From contig JAFNAV010000001.1 in NCBI GenBank assembly GCA_017860345.1, forward strand, positions 41,773 to 105,772: a DNA stretch of 64,000 bases, in the 5' to 3' direction. The position numbers and the translations under genes are program-made. The stretch comes from Bacteroidota bacterium (GTDB lineage: Bacteria; Bacteroidota; Bacteroidia; Bacteroidales; Paludibacteraceae). Under the pieces are notes generated by a model. That model worked only from the letters and a program-made list of their open reading frames with translations, ran no database searches and was not told where the DNA came from. How positions within the stretch are numbered: position 1 is the stretch's first letter; each line of letters opens with the position of its first letter. Of the stretch, positions 63,489-64,000 are shown piece after piece.

Positions 63489-63956
63489 ATGATTACTCAA
63501 AAAATAACACCCTCAATTTGGGTAGAAACGACAGATGCTAAAGCTGTTGCCGACTATTACCTTTCAATATTTAAAGACGGTAAACTAAAAGAACATCACA
63601 AATACACAAATCCACAAGAAGCAGGAGGTGGAAACTTTGAAACAGCGATTATTGAAATTGCTGGTATGGAATTAAGCATTTTAGCAGCAGGTCCATTTCA
63701 AAAATTTAACGAGTCAGTTTCCTTGGTTATTAACACAAAAGACCAAACCGAAACAGATTACTATTGGAGTGCTTTGACATCAAACGGTGGACAAGAGAGT
63801 TCCTGTGGTTGGTGTAAAGACAAATATGGCTTATCGTGGCAGGTAGTTCCGGTTGAGTATTTTTCTCTTATAAACAATACAGACCCAAAGATTAGAGAAA
63901 AAGCAATGAAAAATACCTTGCAACAAAAGAAAATTATACTTTCAGAACTAAAATAA
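63489..63956 (+). CDS. VOC family (PhnB-like glyoxalase/bleomycin-resistance fold) protein, third cassette-like gene
   Basis: A 155-residue vicinal-oxygen-chelate protein of the PhnB/3-demethylubiquinone-methyltransferase-like group. Marks: MITQKITPSIWVETTDAKAV at the start with ADYYLSIFKDGKL, FETAIIEIAGMELSILAAGP in the middle, and SSCGWCKDKYGLSWQVVP near 107-124. Function uncertain; such proteins are often cassette-borne. The gene may be the remainder of a longer lipoprotein gene split by a frameshift (63368-63475). Confidence 0.85.
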   Translation: MITQKITPSIWVETTDAKAVADYYLSIFKDGKLKEHHKYTNPQEAGGGNFETAIIEIAGMELSILAAGPFQKFNESVSLVINTKDQTETDYYWSALTSNGGQESSCGWCKDKYGLSWQVVPVEYFSLINNTDPKIREKAMKNTLQQKKIILSELK

Positions 63957-63960
63957 GCAT

Positions 63961-63990
63961 GTGCCCATAGCCTCGGGCGTTAAGCATAAT
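63961..63990 (+). repeat. Third partial attC-like end
   Basis: CATAGCCTCGGGCGTTAAGC then ATAATTT matches the right ends of repeats 1 and 2, and contains GTTAAGC, an exact GTTRRRY. It lies about 665 bases after the end of repeat 2. The left half of the repeat is missing or very short. Confidence 0.4.
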
Positions 63991-64000
63991 TTATAAAAAT

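Overview
The window comes from a member of the Bacteroidota, most likely order Bacteroidales. Evidence: promoters of the TAnnTTTG (-7) type in front of many genes, a type III glutamine synthetase, gliding/T9SS lipoproteins GldB and GldD with GldE, two proteins ending in a type IX secretion (Por) C-terminal sorting domain, a bacterial heptaprenyl/geranylgeranylglyceryl phosphate synthase, and the LL-diaminopimelate aminotransferase route to lysine. A Paludibacter/Dysgonomonas-like genome is my guess; no rRNA is present to settle it. There is no phage, IS transposase, rRNA or CRISPR array.

Layout. 1-4.7 kb: start of galE, a sugar-phosphate nucleotidyltransferase, a DUF5715 protein, tRNA-Lys(CTT), dapF and dapL. 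5-20.3 kb: a nitrogen-assimilation island on the + strand: outer-membrane porin-like protein, glnK1-amt1, glnK2-amt2, glnN (GSIII), gltB, gltD, asnB. It runs from ammonium entry and PII sensing through GS/GOGAT to asparagine. 20.4-21.1 kb: a fructose-6-phosphate aldolase/transaldolase-like gene. 21.2-30.7 kb: a rhamnogalacturonan/L-rhamnose locus on the - strand: GH105, GH28, rhaB, rhaA, rhaT and an AraC regulator; no rhamnulose-1-phosphate aldolase is seen. 30.9-45.6 kb: housekeeping genes: phosphate transporter with DUF47 partner, ferredoxin, gldB, yidC, pyrG, universal stress protein, gldE-gldD-PPTase-GGGPS, MFS transporter, DUF2148, inositol-phosphatase family. 45.6-50.1 kb: valS, ridA, a secreted nuclease/phosphatase-family protein. 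50.3-61.2 kb: a large CotH/lamin-tail T9SS cargo, clpB, a DUF4143 ATPase, flavodoxin and a second T9SS-sorted endonuclease/exonuclease/phosphatase protein.

62.1-64.0 kb: three small same-strand, AT-rich gene units separated by ~110-bp direct repeats, with repeat ends about 670 bp apart. This looks like an integron-type gene-cassette array (attC-like repeats, no integrase in view). I consider it the most unusual part of the window.

The window is rich in non-coding repeats: a ~130-bp GC-rich family (4 copies), a MITE-like element with 25-bp terminal inverted repeats (2 copies bracketing clpB and the ATPase), a BIME-like array of palindromes next to valS, a cluster of palindromes after clpB, G/C palindromes both between gltB and gltD and in frame inside valS, three contiguous 33-bp repeats in front of the DUF4143 ATPase, and a paired 3' element after each amt gene whose two hairpins co-vary.
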